Shown here piece after piece: positions 48,144-57,785 of a stretch of DNA of 64,000 nucleotides (position 1 is the first letter of the stretch; each line of letters starts with the position of its first letter). This DNA is from Betaproteobacteria bacterium. GTDB lineage: Bacteria > Pseudomonadota > Gammaproteobacteria > Burkholderiales > SG8-39. The stretch is taken from assembly GCA_016713125.1 (NCBI GenBank), contig JADJPT010000002.1, positions 248,001 through 312,000 of the forward strand. The letters run 5' to 3'. The position numbers and the translations under genes are program-made. The notes under the pieces are model-generated. The model was not told the DNA's origin. It searched no databases and worked only from the letters and a program-made list of their open reading frames with translations.

Positions 48144-49362
48144 GCGCGAACCACGACGGGCGCATGAGCGCGAATTTGGATGAGCGCATGAGCGCCGCGC
48201 CTTCCTCCGGCACGCGGCGCGACTGGAACGCCATGAGCGACGAGGCGTTCCGCGCTGAGGTGCGCGCCTGTTTCGAGGCCCACCACCTTACCGCGCTACA
48301 CTATGCGCCGCGCCGCCTGCGCTGGAGCGAGAACGGCGACTGGTTCCGGCGCATGGCTGCGATCGGCTGGATCGCGCCGAACTGGCCCGCCGAGCACGGC
48401 GGCATGGGCCTGTCGCCCGCCAAGCTGCTGATCTACTACGAGGAGCAGGAGCGCTGGGGCATCGGCCGCTTCCAGGACCACGGCATCCTGATGGTCGGCC
48501 CGGTGCTGATCCGCTTCGGCAGCGAAGCGCAGCGCGCGCGCTGGCTGCCGAAGATCCTCGACTGCGAGCACATCTGGGCGCAGGGCTATTCGGAGCCCAA
48601 CGCCGGCTCCGACCTGGCCGCCTGCGCACCGAGGCCGTGGCCGACGGCGAAGAGTTCGTCATCAACGGCCAGAAGATCTGGACCACGCTGGCGCAGGACG
48701 CCACCCACATGTTCGTGCTGGCGCGCACCGACAAGGCGGCGAAGAAGCAAGCCGGCATCAGCTTCCTGCTGGTCGACCTGGCCTCGCCCGGCGTGCGCGT
48801 GCGGCCGATCCGCGATCTGGCCGGCCACGAGGAATTCAACGAGGTGTTCTTCGACGCCGTGCGCGTGCCGCGCGAGAACCTGGTGGGCGGGCTGAACGAG
48901 GGCTGGAACATCGCCAAGGCCCTGCTCGGCTTCGAGCGCATCCACATCGGCAGCCCGAAGATGCCGCAGTACGCGCTGGGCATCCTGACGCGCGTGGCCG
49001 GATTGCGCGGCCTGCAGGCCGACCCGGCCTGGCAGGAACGCTACACGGCGCTGCGCATGGAGATCGAGGACCTCGCCGACACCTACGCGCGCTTCGTCGA
49101 GATCGTCAAACGCGGCGAACCGCTGCCGCCCGAGGTGTCGATGCTGAAGATCCTCGCCACCGAACTGTTCCAGCGCATCGCCGACCTGATCATCGAAACC
49201 GCCGGCGAGGCCGCGCAGCTGCACGGCGCGATCGAACTGGGCGGCGGGCGCGTCGACGTGCTGGCGCCGTTCTACAAGGCAAAACCGGCCACCATCTACG
49301 GCGGCTCGAACGAGATCCAGCGCAACATCCTCGCCAAGAATGTGCTGCACCTGCCGGGCTGA
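48140..49362 (+). CDS. Acyl-CoA dehydrogenase, partner subunit, frameshifted
   Basis: FAD-dependent dehydrogenase of about 406 residues. It reads WIAPNWPAEHGGMGLSPAKL and QGYSEPNAGSDLA, then a one-base loss near 48625 moves the frame; it resumes as VADGEEFVINGQKIWTT and ends with IYGGSNEIQRNILAKNVLHL. The position of the MCAD-type catalytic Glu is Gly here (IYGGSNEI), so the base comes from elsewhere in the chain or from the partner subunit. Three in-frame ATGs at 48140, 48164 and 48188 sit in an imperfect tandem (ATGAGCGCGAA), so the true start is uncertain. Confidence 0.88.
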
Positions 49363-49449
49363 GGGGTGCGCCCGCCAGCAATTACAATGGCACCCCGCCG
49401 CACGGCCTCGACGCCGCCGCGGCTCAAGTACAGAAACCTGGAGGAGACC

Positions 49450-50436
49450 ATGGGTTCGATCGCACGCCTCACGCTGGCGCTGGCCGCCGCGCTGTCCCTG
49501 CTGCCCGGCATCGCCGCGGCGCAGAACTTTCCGAGCAAGCCGCTGAAGTACATCGTGCCCTTCCCGCCGGGCGGGCCGACCGACACCTTCTCGCGCGCCC
49601 TGGCCGCGCGCCTGGCCGAAACCCTGGGCCAGCCGGTGATCGTCGAGAACGTGCCGGGCGCCGGCGCCTCGATCGGCATGGACCGCGTCGCCAAGTCCGC
49701 GCCGGACGGCTACACCATCGGCCTGGCCACCACCGGTTCGCACGCCATCAACCCGGCCCTGTACGGCAGCAGGCTCACCTACAACGCGCTCAAGGACTTC
49801 ACCCACCTGAGCCTGGCGGTGTCCTACATCAACGTGCTGGTGGTCCACCCGGGCCTGCCGATCAAGTCGGTGGCCGAACTGGTGGCCTACGCCAAGGCCA
49901 ACCCGGGCAAGGTCAACTTCGGTTCGGCCGGCAACGGTGCGTCCAACCACCTGTCGGGCGAACTGCTCAAGACCCTGTCGGGCGCGCCCATGCAGCACGT
50001 GCCCTACAAGGGTTCGGCACCGGCGCTGACCGACGTGATCGCCGGCCAGCTGACCTTCATGTTCGACATCCCCAACGTGATCCTGCCGCAGATCCGCTCG
50101 GGCCGCGTGCGCGCCCTGGCGGTGACCAGCGCGCAGCGCAGCCCGTACGCGCCGGAGATCCCGACCATGGCCGAAGCCGGCCTGGCCGGTTACGCCGAAG
50201 CCGGCAGCGACTTGTGGTTCGGCATCGTCGGCCCGGCCGGCATCCCCAGGCCGGTGGCCGACAAGCTCAACGCCGAGCTGGTGCGCGCGCTGCGCTCGCC
50301 GGAGATGGGCGAGCGCATCAAGACGCAGTTCTTCAACGCCTGGCCGAGCGGCATCGAGGAGTTCTACAAGGTGGTGGAGTCCGACATGGGCAAATGGGGC
50401 AAGATCGTGCGCGCTTCGGGCGCGAGGGTGGATTGA
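49450..50436 (+). CDS. Bug/TctC family periplasmic receptor
   Basis: A 328-residue periplasmic receptor with signal peptide (LTLALAAALSLLPGIAAAQ) and family motifs PFPPGGPTDTFSRALAARL, VPGAGASIGMDRVAKSAPDG, HVPYKGSAPALTDVIAG. A GGAGGAG ribosome site precedes the ATG. Its stop overlaps the start of the next dehydrogenase gene (TGATG). Placement inside the catabolic run suggests that it captures the carboxylate substrate of the pathway. Confidence 0.93.
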   Translation: MGSIARLTLALAAALSLLPGIAAAQNFPSKPLKYIVPFPPGGPTDTFSRALAARLAETLGQPVIVENVPGAGASIGMDRVAKSAPDGYTIGLATTGSHAINPALYGSRLTYNALKDFTHLSLAVSYINVLVVHPGLPIKSVAELVAYAKANPGKVNFGSAGNGASNHLSGELLKTLSGAPMQHVPYKGSAPALTDVIAGQLTFMFDIPNVILPQIRSGRVRALAVTSAQRSPYAPEIPTMAEAGLAGYAEAGSDLWFGIVGPAGIPRPVADKLNAELVRALRSPEMGERIKTQFFNAWPSGIEEFYKVVESDMGKWGKIVRASGARVD

Positions 50437-52199
50437 TGGCGGCCGACCCGATCCAGTTGCGCGCCGGCGCGCCGGCCGCGCAGCCGCTGCTGCCGGATTC
50501 GCGCGGCATCAACCTGTTCACCGCCGACCCGGGCTATCGCGCCCTGCTCGGCCTGTACCTGCCGCCCGCCCTGCACGCGCACCTGATGCCCGAGTTCGAG
50601 CGCCTGGGCGCGCTGGCCGGCGACGAGCTCGACGCGCTGGCGCTGACCGCCGATAAGAACCCGCCCGAGCTGCAGCAGCGCGCGCGCAACGGCGAAGACC
50701 GCCAGTGGATCGACAAGCACCCGGCCTATCGCCGGCTGGAGGAAGTCGCCTTCGGCGAGAACGGCCTGGCGGCGATGTCGCATCGCGGCGGCGTGTTCGG
50801 CTGGTCCGAGAAGATGCCGCCGGCGGTGAAATACGCGCTGACCTATGTCTATGTGCAGGCCGAGTTCGGCGTCTGCTGCCCGCTGTCGATGACCGACGCG
50901 CTGGCGCGCACGCTGGGCAAGTTCGGCGACCCGGCGCTGGTCGCCCGCTACCTGCCCGGCCTGATCTCGCAGGACATGGACACGCTGGTGCAGGGCTCGA
51001 TGTTCATGACCGAACAGGGCGCCGGCTCCGACGTGGGCGCCACGCTGACCGTGGCGCGCAGGGAAGGCGGCGCCTGGAAGCTGTACGGCGACAAGTGGTT
51101 CTGCTCCAACGCCGACGCGGGCCTGGCGCTGGTGCTGGCGCGCCCCGAGGGTGCGCCGGCCGGCACCAAGGGCCTGTCGCTGTTCCTGCTGCCGCGCAGC
51201 CTGCCCGACGGCTCGCCCAACCACTATCACATCGTGCGCCTGAAGGAGAAGCTGGGCACGCGCGACATGCCCAGCGGCGAGATCACCCTGCAGGGCGCCG
51301 TGGCCTACATGGTCGGCGACCCGCAGCGCGGCTTCGTGCAGATGGCCGACATGATCAACATGTCGCGCCTGTCCAACGGCATGCGCGCCGCCGGCATGAT
51401 GCGCCGCGCGCTGACCGAGGCGCTGTTCATCGCGCGCCGCCGCGCCGCCTTCGGCAAGCCGCTGATCGAGCTGCCGCTGATGAAGCGCCAGCTGCTCAAA
51501 CTGATGCTGCCCACCGAGGCCGCGCGCTCGATCATGCTGTACGCGGCCGACGAGCTGGCCAAGGCCGACGCCGGCGACGAGCAAGCGCGCCGCCGCGTGC
51601 GCATCCTCACCCCGCTGATCAAGTTCCGCGCCTGCCGCGACGCCCGCCGCGTCACCGGCGATGCCATGGAGGTGCGCGGCGGCTGCGGCTACATCGAGGA
51701 ATGGCCCGACGCCCGCCTGCTGCGCGACGCCCACCTCGGCTCGATCTGGGAAGGCACCAGCAACATCGTCGCGCTGGACGTGATGCGCGCGATCCGCCGC
51801 GAAGGCGCGCTCGACGCCCTGCTGCCGCACCTGAACGCCGTGGTCGCCCTGCTCGAGGACGGTCCGCTGCGCGCCTCGCTGGGCGCGGGCCTCCAGCGCG
51901 CGGCCGCGTTCGCCCGGCACACCGCCGAGGCCGGCGACGAGAACCACGCCCGCCAGGCGGCCACCGGCCTGTACTACGCCGCGGCCGCTGCCATCCTGGC
52001 CGACGAGGGCCGCAGGTTGGGCGCGCACGGCGATGCGCGGCGCATGCTGCTCGCGCAACTGGCCGTGCAGCACCGCCTCGCGCCGCGCGACCCGCTCGAC
52101 GGTGACGCCGGCAGCGCGCGCGAGGATGCGCTGGCCGCCGCCCTGCTCGACGAACAGCCGGTGGCGAGCGCACGCGTCGCGCAGCTGCTGGCGCTCTAG
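50436..52199 (+). CDS. Acyl-CoA dehydrogenase family protein (long form)
   Basis: A 587-residue acyl-CoA dehydrogenase, longer than classical members and comparable to the AidB/long-form group. It shows SMFMTEQGAGSDVGATLTVA, GDKWFCSNADAGLALVLARP, EVRGGCGYIEEWPDARLLRD and LGSIWEGTSNIVALDVMRA with the catalytic Glu in WEGTSNI. It starts within the stop of the Bug receptor gene. This and the 39069 gene are the two long dehydrogenases of the window. Substrate cannot be read from sequence. Confidence 0.9.
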   Translation: MAADPIQLRAGAPAAQPLLPDSRGINLFTADPGYRALLGLYLPPALHAHLMPEFERLGALAGDELDALALTADKNPPELQQRARNGEDRQWIDKHPAYRRLEEVAFGENGLAAMSHRGGVFGWSEKMPPAVKYALTYVYVQAEFGVCCPLSMTDALARTLGKFGDPALVARYLPGLISQDMDTLVQGSMFMTEQGAGSDVGATLTVARREGGAWKLYGDKWFCSNADAGLALVLARPEGAPAGTKGLSLFLLPRSLPDGSPNHYHIVRLKEKLGTRDMPSGEITLQGAVAYMVGDPQRGFVQMADMINMSRLSNGMRAAGMMRRALTEALFIARRRAAFGKPLIELPLMKRQLLKLMLPTEAARSIMLYAADELAKADAGDEQARRRVRILTPLIKFRACRDARRVTGDAMEVRGGCGYIEEWPDARLLRDAHLGSIWEGTSNIVALDVMRAIRREGALDALLPHLNAVVALLEDGPLRASLGAGLQRAAAFARHTAEAGDENHARQAATGLYYAAAAAILADEGRRLGAHGDARRMLLAQLAVQHRLAPRDPLDGDAGSAREDALAAALLDEQPVASARVAQLLAL

Positions 52200-52259
52200 T
52201 TTCCGCACTCCCCACTCCACAACTCCCCACACTCCACACCACACGAAGGATCGAGCTTC

Positions 52260-53485
52260 ATGAGCGGACCGCTTTCCCACATACGCGTGCTGGACCTGTC
52301 GCGCGTGCTCGCCGGCCCCTGGGCGGCGCAGAACCTGGCCGACCTGGGCGCCGAAGTCATCAAGGTCGAACGCCCTGGCAGCGGCGACGACACCCGCGGC
52401 TGGGGCCCGCCCTACATGAAGGACGCCGAGGGCAAGGACACCCTCGGAGGCCGCCTACTACCTCTCTGCAACCGCAACAAGAAATCGATCACCATCGACA
52501 TCGGCAAGCCCGAAGGCCAGGCGCTGGTGCGCAAACTGGCGGCCAAGTGCCAGGTGCTGATCGAGAACTACAAGGTCGGCACGCTCAAGCGCTACGGCCT
52601 GGGCTACGAGGACCTAAAGAAGATCAACCCGGGCCTGATCTACTGCTCGGTCACCGGCTTCGGCCAGGACGGCCCCTACGCCGAGCGCCCGGGCTACGAC
52701 TTCATCTTCCAGGGCATGTGCGGGCTGATGAGCATCACCGGCGAGCGCGACGGCCAGCCCGGCGCCGGCCCGATGAAGGTCGGCATCGCCATCACCGACG
52801 TGCTGACCGGCATGTACGCCAGCCTGGCGATCACCGCGGCGGTCTCGCACCAGGACCGCACCGGCCAGGGCCAGTACATCGACATGGCCCTGCTCGACGT
52901 GCTGACCGCGTTCAACGCCAACCAGATCGTCTCGTATTTCTGCTCGGGCAACATCCCCAAGCGCTGGGGCAACGCGCACCCGCAGGTGGTGCCCTACGAG
53001 GTGTTCCCCGACCTCCGACGGCCACATCATCCTGGCGGTGGGCAACGACGGGCAGTACGCGCGCTTCTGCAAGGTGGCCGGCCACCCCGAGCTCGCCGAG
53101 GACCCGCGCTTCAACCACCAACTCGCAGCGCATCATCAACCGCGACGCGCTGATCCCGATCATCGCCGGCTGGATGAAGACGCGCACCAAGGCGCAGTGG
53201 ATGGAGCAGCTCGAGGCCGCCACCGTGCCCTGCGGCCCGATCAACAACATGCAGGAAGTCTTCGAGGACCCGCAGGTGCGCCACCGCCAGATGCGCGTCG
53301 ACATCCCGCACAAGCTGGGCGGCATCGCCCCGGTGGTGGCCAGCCCGATGCGCTTTTCGGAAACGCCGGTGGAGTACCGCCTGGCCCCGCCCATGCTCGG
53401 CGAGCACAACGCCGAGATCTACACGCAGCTGCTGGGCAAGAGCGAGGCCGAGCTCGAGAAAATGCGCGCCGCGGGAACCATCTGA
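52260..53485 (+). CDS. CaiB/BaiF family CoA-transferase, frameshifted
   Basis: Class III CoA-transferase that would load CoA onto the imported acid. The start is MSGPLSHIRVLDLSRVLAGP; the catalytic Asp is in RPGYDFIFQGMCGLMSITG. Two compensating shifts near 52440 and 52473 scramble the segment where relatives read SEAAYYLSCNRNKKS. Another pair near 53012 and 53130 moves the reading out and back; the middle piece DGHIILAVGNDGQYARFCKV lies in a second frame. The C-terminus (MLGEHNAEIYTQLLGKSEAE) is in the first frame. Total length of about 408 codons is normal. It overlaps the next gene by one base. Confidence 0.88.
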
Positions 53486-54486
53486 TGAAAGCCATCCTGT
53501 GTCGTGAGTACGCCCCGTACACGCAGCTGCGCGTCGAGGAGGTGCCCAGGCCCGCGCTGCCCGCGCGCGGCGTGCGCATCGCCGTCGACTATTCGAGCAT
53601 CAGCTTCGCCACCAGCCTGGTGGTGTCGGGCAAGTACCAGAGGAAGCCGCCGCTGCCCTTCGTGCCCGGCACCGAGGTGGTGGGCACGGTCACCGAGATC
53701 GCCGAGGGCGTCACCGCCTGCAAGCCCGGCGACCAGGTGCTGGCGATCCTCGACTGGGGCGGCTTCGCCGAGGAAGCCTGCACCACCGAACACACGGTGT
53801 ACAAACTGCCCAAGGGCATCGACGCCACGCACGCGCTGCACGCCGGCGTGTCGTACGGCACGGCCTACGGCGCGCTGGCCTGGCGCGGACACATCGCGCG
53901 CGGCGAGACCCTGCTGGTGCTGGGCGCGGCCGGCGGCGTGGGCCTGGCCGCGGTGGAGATCGGCGTGGCGATGGGCGCGCGCGTGATCGGCGCGGCCAGC
54001 AGCGCGGCCAAGTGCGCCGTGGCGCGCGAGCACGGCGCGGCCGAGACCATCGACTACTCCAGGGAAGACCTGCGCGAGCGCGCCAAGGCGCTGAGCGGCG
54101 GGCGCGGCGTGGACGTGGTGTTCGACCCGGTGGGCGGCGACCTGTTCGACGCCGCGCTGCGAGCCATCGCCATGGAAGGCCGCATGCTGACCATCGGCTA
54201 CGCCAGCGGCCGCATCCCCTCGATCGCGGCCAACATCCTGCTGGTCAAGGACCTCACCGTGGCCGGCTTCAACTTCGGCGCCTACGTGGGCTGGAGCCCG
54301 GTGGACGAGCGCGCGCGCTTCGAGCCGCAGACGCGCGCCATGTACGAGCGCATCTTCGCCTGGGTGCTGGACGGCACGCTGCGCCCGGTGGTCAGCGACC
54401 TGTTCCCGCTGGAGCGCTACGTCGAGGCGCAGGACCTGGTGCTGTCGCGCAAGTCGATGGGCAAGGTGCTGCTCAAGCTGCGCTGA
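53485..54486 (+). CDS. NADPH:quinone oxidoreductase-like zinc-free alcohol dehydrogenase
   Basis: A 333-residue medium-chain dehydrogenase/reductase of the quinone oxidoreductase group. N-terminal GroES-like domain, then the dinucleotide motif VLGAAGGVGLAAVEIGVAMG and GGRGVDVVFDPVGGDLFDA. No catalytic zinc Cys/His cluster of alcohol dehydrogenases is seen. Members reduce enones or enoyl-CoA, which fits the pathway. The start overlaps the stop of the CoA-transferase gene. Confidence 0.92.
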   Translation: MKAILCREYAPYTQLRVEEVPRPALPARGVRIAVDYSSISFATSLVVSGKYQRKPPLPFVPGTEVVGTVTEIAEGVTACKPGDQVLAILDWGGFAEEACTTEHTVYKLPKGIDATHALHAGVSYGTAYGALAWRGHIARGETLLVLGAAGGVGLAAVEIGVAMGARVIGAASSAAKCAVAREHGAAETIDYSREDLRERAKALSGGRGVDVVFDPVGGDLFDAALRAIAMEGRMLTIGYASGRIPSIAANILLVKDLTVAGFNFGAYVGWSPVDERARFEPQTRAMYERIFAWVLDGTLRPVVSDLFPLERYVEAQDLVLSRKSMGKVLLKLR

Positions 54487-54504
54487 GCGCACACGCCCCA
54501 GCGA

Positions 54505-55518
54505 ATGCCGTCCGTGCCCTGCGTCCTCGTCACCAACCCGATCGACCCGGCCGGCATCGCGCTGCTGGAAACCGGCGCCGAGGTGCGGCGCTGCCCCGAC
54601 GCCGCGCCGGACACCATCCGGCGCATGGCCGTGGAGGCCGACGCGCTGGTGATCCGCAGCCGCCTGCCCGAAGACATCTTCGAGGCCGCGCCGCGCGTGC
54701 GCGCGGTCACCGTGCACGGCACCGGCACCGACCTGATCCCGCTGGCCTCGGCCAGCGAACACGGCGTGATGGTGGCCAACGTGCCCGACGGCAACGCGCA
54801 GTCGGTGGCCGAGCACTGCCTGCTGGGCATGATGCTGCTGGCGCGCAACTTCCGCGCCATCGACGCCGCGATCCGCAGCGGCCCCTGGGATGCGGCGCGC
54901 GCGCTGGCCGAACCGATGGTGGAACTCGGCGGCAAGACCCTCGGCCTGGTCGGCGTGGGCCACATCGGCTCGCGCCTGGCGAAGATCTGCGCCGGCGGCC
55001 TGGGCATGCGCGTGCTCGGCAACCAGCGCAACCTCGACCGACTGCCCGCCGGCGTGGCGCCCGCCGCGCTGGAGGAGCTTCTCGCGCAGGCCGATTTCGT
55101 CGTGCTCACCTGCCCGCTCACGCCGCAGACCCACCACCTGATGAACGCCGCGCGCCTGGCGGCCATGAAGCGCAGCGCCTTCCTCGTCAACGTCGGCCGC
55201 GGGCCGGTGATCGACGAGGACGCGCTGGTCGAGGCGCTGCGCGAAGGGCGCATCGCCGGCGCCATGCTCGATGTCTACGAGCACTACCGGCTGGAACCCG
55301 GCCACCCGCTTTTTTCGCTGCCCAACGCGGTGCTCACCCCGCACCTGGCCGGCTCGGCGCGCGAGTCGCGCGCCAACGTCGCGCGCATCGCCGCGCAGGA
55401 AACCCTGCGCATGCTCGACGGCCTGCCGCCGCGCAATTTCGTCAACGCGGCAACCATTCAAACCATCCGAACCACCGGCAACACCGGCAATAACGGCAAC
55501 ACTCAAAGGAGACACTGA
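54505..55518 (+). CDS. D-isomer-specific 2-hydroxyacid dehydrogenase
   Basis: A 337-residue NAD enzyme that interconverts a 2-hydroxy and a 2-oxo acid. Rossmann motif LGLVGVGHIGSRLAKI, catalytic Arg in NVGRGPVIDEDALVEAL, and acid/base His in LTPHLAGSARES. Phosphoglycerate-dehydrogenase-like in the C-terminal part, but without an ACT domain. It sits between the oxidoreductase gene and the enolase-superfamily gene and may supply or consume a 2-hydroxy acid. Confidence 0.92.
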   Translation: MPSVPCVLVTNPIDPAGIALLETGAEVRRCPDAAPDTIRRMAVEADALVIRSRLPEDIFEAAPRVRAVTVHGTGTDLIPLASASEHGVMVANVPDGNAQSVAEHCLLGMMLLARNFRAIDAAIRSGPWDAARALAEPMVELGGKTLGLVGVGHIGSRLAKICAGGLGMRVLGNQRNLDRLPAGVAPAALEELLAQADFVVLTCPLTPQTHHLMNAARLAAMKRSAFLVNVGRGPVIDEDALVEALREGRIAGAMLDVYEHYRLEPGHPLFSLPNAVLTPHLAGSARESRANVARIAAQETLRMLDGLPPRNFVNAATIQTIRTTGNTGNNGNTQRRH

Positions 55519-55520
55519 AC

Positions 55521-56675
55521 ATGCCCGGCAAGGATCTGAAGATCGTCGACATCAAGGCCTACCCCACCTCGTTCCCGGTGCCCAAGGCCGCCCGCGTGAC
55601 CCTGGGCATCGGCACGGCGATCAAGCGCGACGCGGTGGTGGTCAAGGTGACCACGGCCGGCGGCCTGGTCGGCTGGGGCGAATCGCACCACGGCCGCGCG
55701 CACACCGCGGTGGCCAAGCTGATCGAGACCACGCTCTCGCAGTTGATCCTGGGCATGGAAGCCACCGACGTGGTCGGCGTGTGGGCGAAGATCTACAAGA
55801 TGCAGCTGGGCAGCCACGGCATGGGCGCGGCCTGCTGCCTGGCCATGAGCGGCATCGACTGCGCGCTGTGGGACATCCGCGGCCAGGCCGCCGGCATGCC
55901 GATCTACAAGCTGCTGGGCGGTTCGCTGAAGGGCGTGCCGGCCTACGCCGGCGGCGTCTCGCTGGGCTACCAGCCGCCGGCCGAGCTGATCGCCGAGCTG
56001 CAGCCGCACCTGGACGCCGGCTACAAGGCGGTGAAGCTGCGCGTGGGCGACAGCCCGGCGCGCGACATCGAGCGCATCCGCGCGGTGCGCAAGCACATCG
56101 GCGAGGACATCGCCATCCTCACCGACGCCAACACCGGCTACAGCGTGGCCGACGCGCGCGCCGCCATGCCGGCCATGGAGGAACTCAACGTGGCCTGGCT
56201 GGAGGAGCCCTTCCCCGCGCACGACTACGCCAGCTACCGCATGGCCGCCACCTTCAGCAGCACGCCGCTCGCGGCGGGCGAGAACCACTACACGCGCTTC
56301 GAGTTCCATCGCCTCATCGAGGACGGCAGCATCACGATCCTGCAGCCCGACCTGTCGAAGAGCGGCGGCATCACGGAAGTGATGCGCATCGCCCACATGG
56401 GTTCGGCCTACAAGCTGGGCATCCACCCGCACAGCTCGATGACCGGCCTGAACCACGCGGTCAGCATCCATTTCCTGGCCGCCATCGACAACGCCGGCTA
56501 CTTCGAGGGCGATGTCTCCAAGGCCAACAAGTTCCGCGACGAGCTGTGCTCCAGGCCCTACGAGGTCGACCGCGAGGGCCGGGTCTGGCCGATCGACAAG
56601 CCCGGCCTGGGCCTGGAAGTGGACGAGAACTTCCTCATCAAGCACCCGCCCATCGAAGGCCCCGGTTACGTCTGA
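55521..56675 (+). CDS. Enolase-superfamily enzyme (mandelate racemase/muconate lactonising group)
   Basis: A 384-residue (beta/alpha)7-barrel with the acid-base Lys in YKAVKLRVGD, metal ligands in LTDANTGY, WLEEPFPAHDY and LAAGENHYTRFEF, and a late His in GIHPHSSM. These enzymes abstract a proton next to a carboxylate and act as racemases, dehydratases or cycloisomerases on sugar acids or aromatic acids. Starts 3 bases after the preceding dehydrogenase stop, so a 2-hydroxy acid substrate shared between the two is plausible. Confidence 0.92.
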   Translation: MPGKDLKIVDIKAYPTSFPVPKAARVTLGIGTAIKRDAVVVKVTTAGGLVGWGESHHGRAHTAVAKLIETTLSQLILGMEATDVVGVWAKIYKMQLGSHGMGAACCLAMSGIDCALWDIRGQAAGMPIYKLLGGSLKGVPAYAGGVSLGYQPPAELIAELQPHLDAGYKAVKLRVGDSPARDIERIRAVRKHIGEDIAILTDANTGYSVADARAAMPAMEELNVAWLEEPFPAHDYASYRMAATFSSTPLAAGENHYTRFEFHRLIEDGSITILQPDLSKSGGITEVMRIAHMGSAYKLGIHPHSSMTGLNHAVSIHFLAAIDNAGYFEGDVSKANKFRDELCSRPYEVDREGRVWPIDKPGLGLEVDENFLIKHPPIEGPGYV

Positions 56676-56724
56676 AATGAGACAATTGCAGGGCCATCAC
56701 CATAACTAGAAGCCGGAGGACGAC

Positions 56725-57705
56725 ATGAAATCCTGGAAGTGCGCAGTAGCCCATACCCTCGTGCTGGCCGCGCTGGTCGCGATCGGCGAAGCCCACGCCC
56801 AGGCCTGGCCGAACAAGCCGATCCGCTGGGTGGTGCCCTACACCGGCGGCGGCATCACCGACATCGTGACGCGCGTGGTCACGCAGAAGATGCAGACCGC
56901 GCTGGGCCAGCCCATCGTCGTCGACAACAAGCCCGGCGCCAACAGCATCATCGGCGCCGACATCGTCGCCAAGTCGCAGCCCGACGGCTACACCATCCTG
57001 ACGGTGATCGCGGCGCACGCGGCCAACGCCACGCTGTACGCCGGCGGCCGCCTGCCGTTCGACGCGGTGAAGGGCTTCGCGCCGATCTCGCTGGTCGGCA
57101 TCGCGCCGCTGATCCTGACCGCCAACAACAACTTCCCGGCCAAGGACGCGAAAGAGCTGATCGCCTACGCCAAGGCCAACCCGGGCAAGATCTCGTTCGG
57201 CTCCTCGGGCGTGGGCGCGGCCGCGCACCTGACCACCGAGCTGCTCAAGCAGACCACCGGGACCTTCATGGTGCACATCCCCTACAAGGGCACCGGCCCG
57301 GCGCTGCAGGACCTGATGGCCGGCAACATCCAGATCCTGGTCGACGTGCCCAGCACCCTGATGCCGCACGTGCGCGGCGGCAAGATCAAGGCGCTGGCCA
57401 TGTTCTCCAAGAACCGCGTGGCCGGCGCCAACGAGGTGCCGACCATGGCCGAGGCCGGCGGCCCCGCGCTGGAAGCCTCGACCTGGGTGCTGTTCCTCGC
57501 GCCGGCCGGCACGCCGCGCGAGATCGTCGCGCGCCTGTCGGCCGAGACCACCAAGGCCGTCAACCTGCCCGACGTGAAGGAACGCTTCGGCCAGAGCGGC
57601 ATCGAGCCGGTGGGCAACTCGCCCGAACAGGCCGCACAGTTCCTCAACGACGAGATCGGCAAGTGGAGCAAGGTCATCAAGGCCGCCGGCGTGAAAGCCG
57701 AGTGA
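56725..57705 (+). CDS. Bug/TctC family periplasmic receptor
   Basis: A 326-residue receptor with signal peptide (AHTLVLAALVAIGEAHAQ) and motifs PYTGGGITDIVTRVVTQKM, KPGANSIIGADIVAKSQPDG, HIPYKGTGPALQDLMAGNI. A CGGAGGA site precedes the ATG. It differs clearly from the next receptor, so the two probably bind different acids. Third of the four Bug genes in this window. Confidence 0.93.
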   Translation: MKSWKCAVAHTLVLAALVAIGEAHAQAWPNKPIRWVVPYTGGGITDIVTRVVTQKMQTALGQPIVVDNKPGANSIIGADIVAKSQPDGYTILTVIAAHAANATLYAGGRLPFDAVKGFAPISLVGIAPLILTANNNFPAKDAKELIAYAKANPGKISFGSSGVGAAAHLTTELLKQTTGTFMVHIPYKGTGPALQDLMAGNIQILVDVPSTLMPHVRGGKIKALAMFSKNRVAGANEVPTMAEAGGPALEASTWVLFLAPAGTPREIVARLSAETTKAVNLPDVKERFGQSGIEPVGNSPEQAAQFLNDEIGKWSKVIKAAGVKAE

Positions 57706-57785
57706 GCCTGCGCCCGCATTCGAGAATGTATTTCTGTCGATACAAAAACTACCCGGAGACCCGCATGGATGCTGGAGTTCTTAAA

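Noticed and set aside
50364..52280. Long minus-strand frame opposite the long acyl-CoA dehydrogenase
   Set aside because: Shadow of a conserved gene, with a His/Gln/Arg-rich composition.
53419..55515. 698-residue minus-strand frame
   Set aside because: Antisense to the oxidoreductase and 2-hydroxyacid dehydrogenase genes, both with clear motifs.
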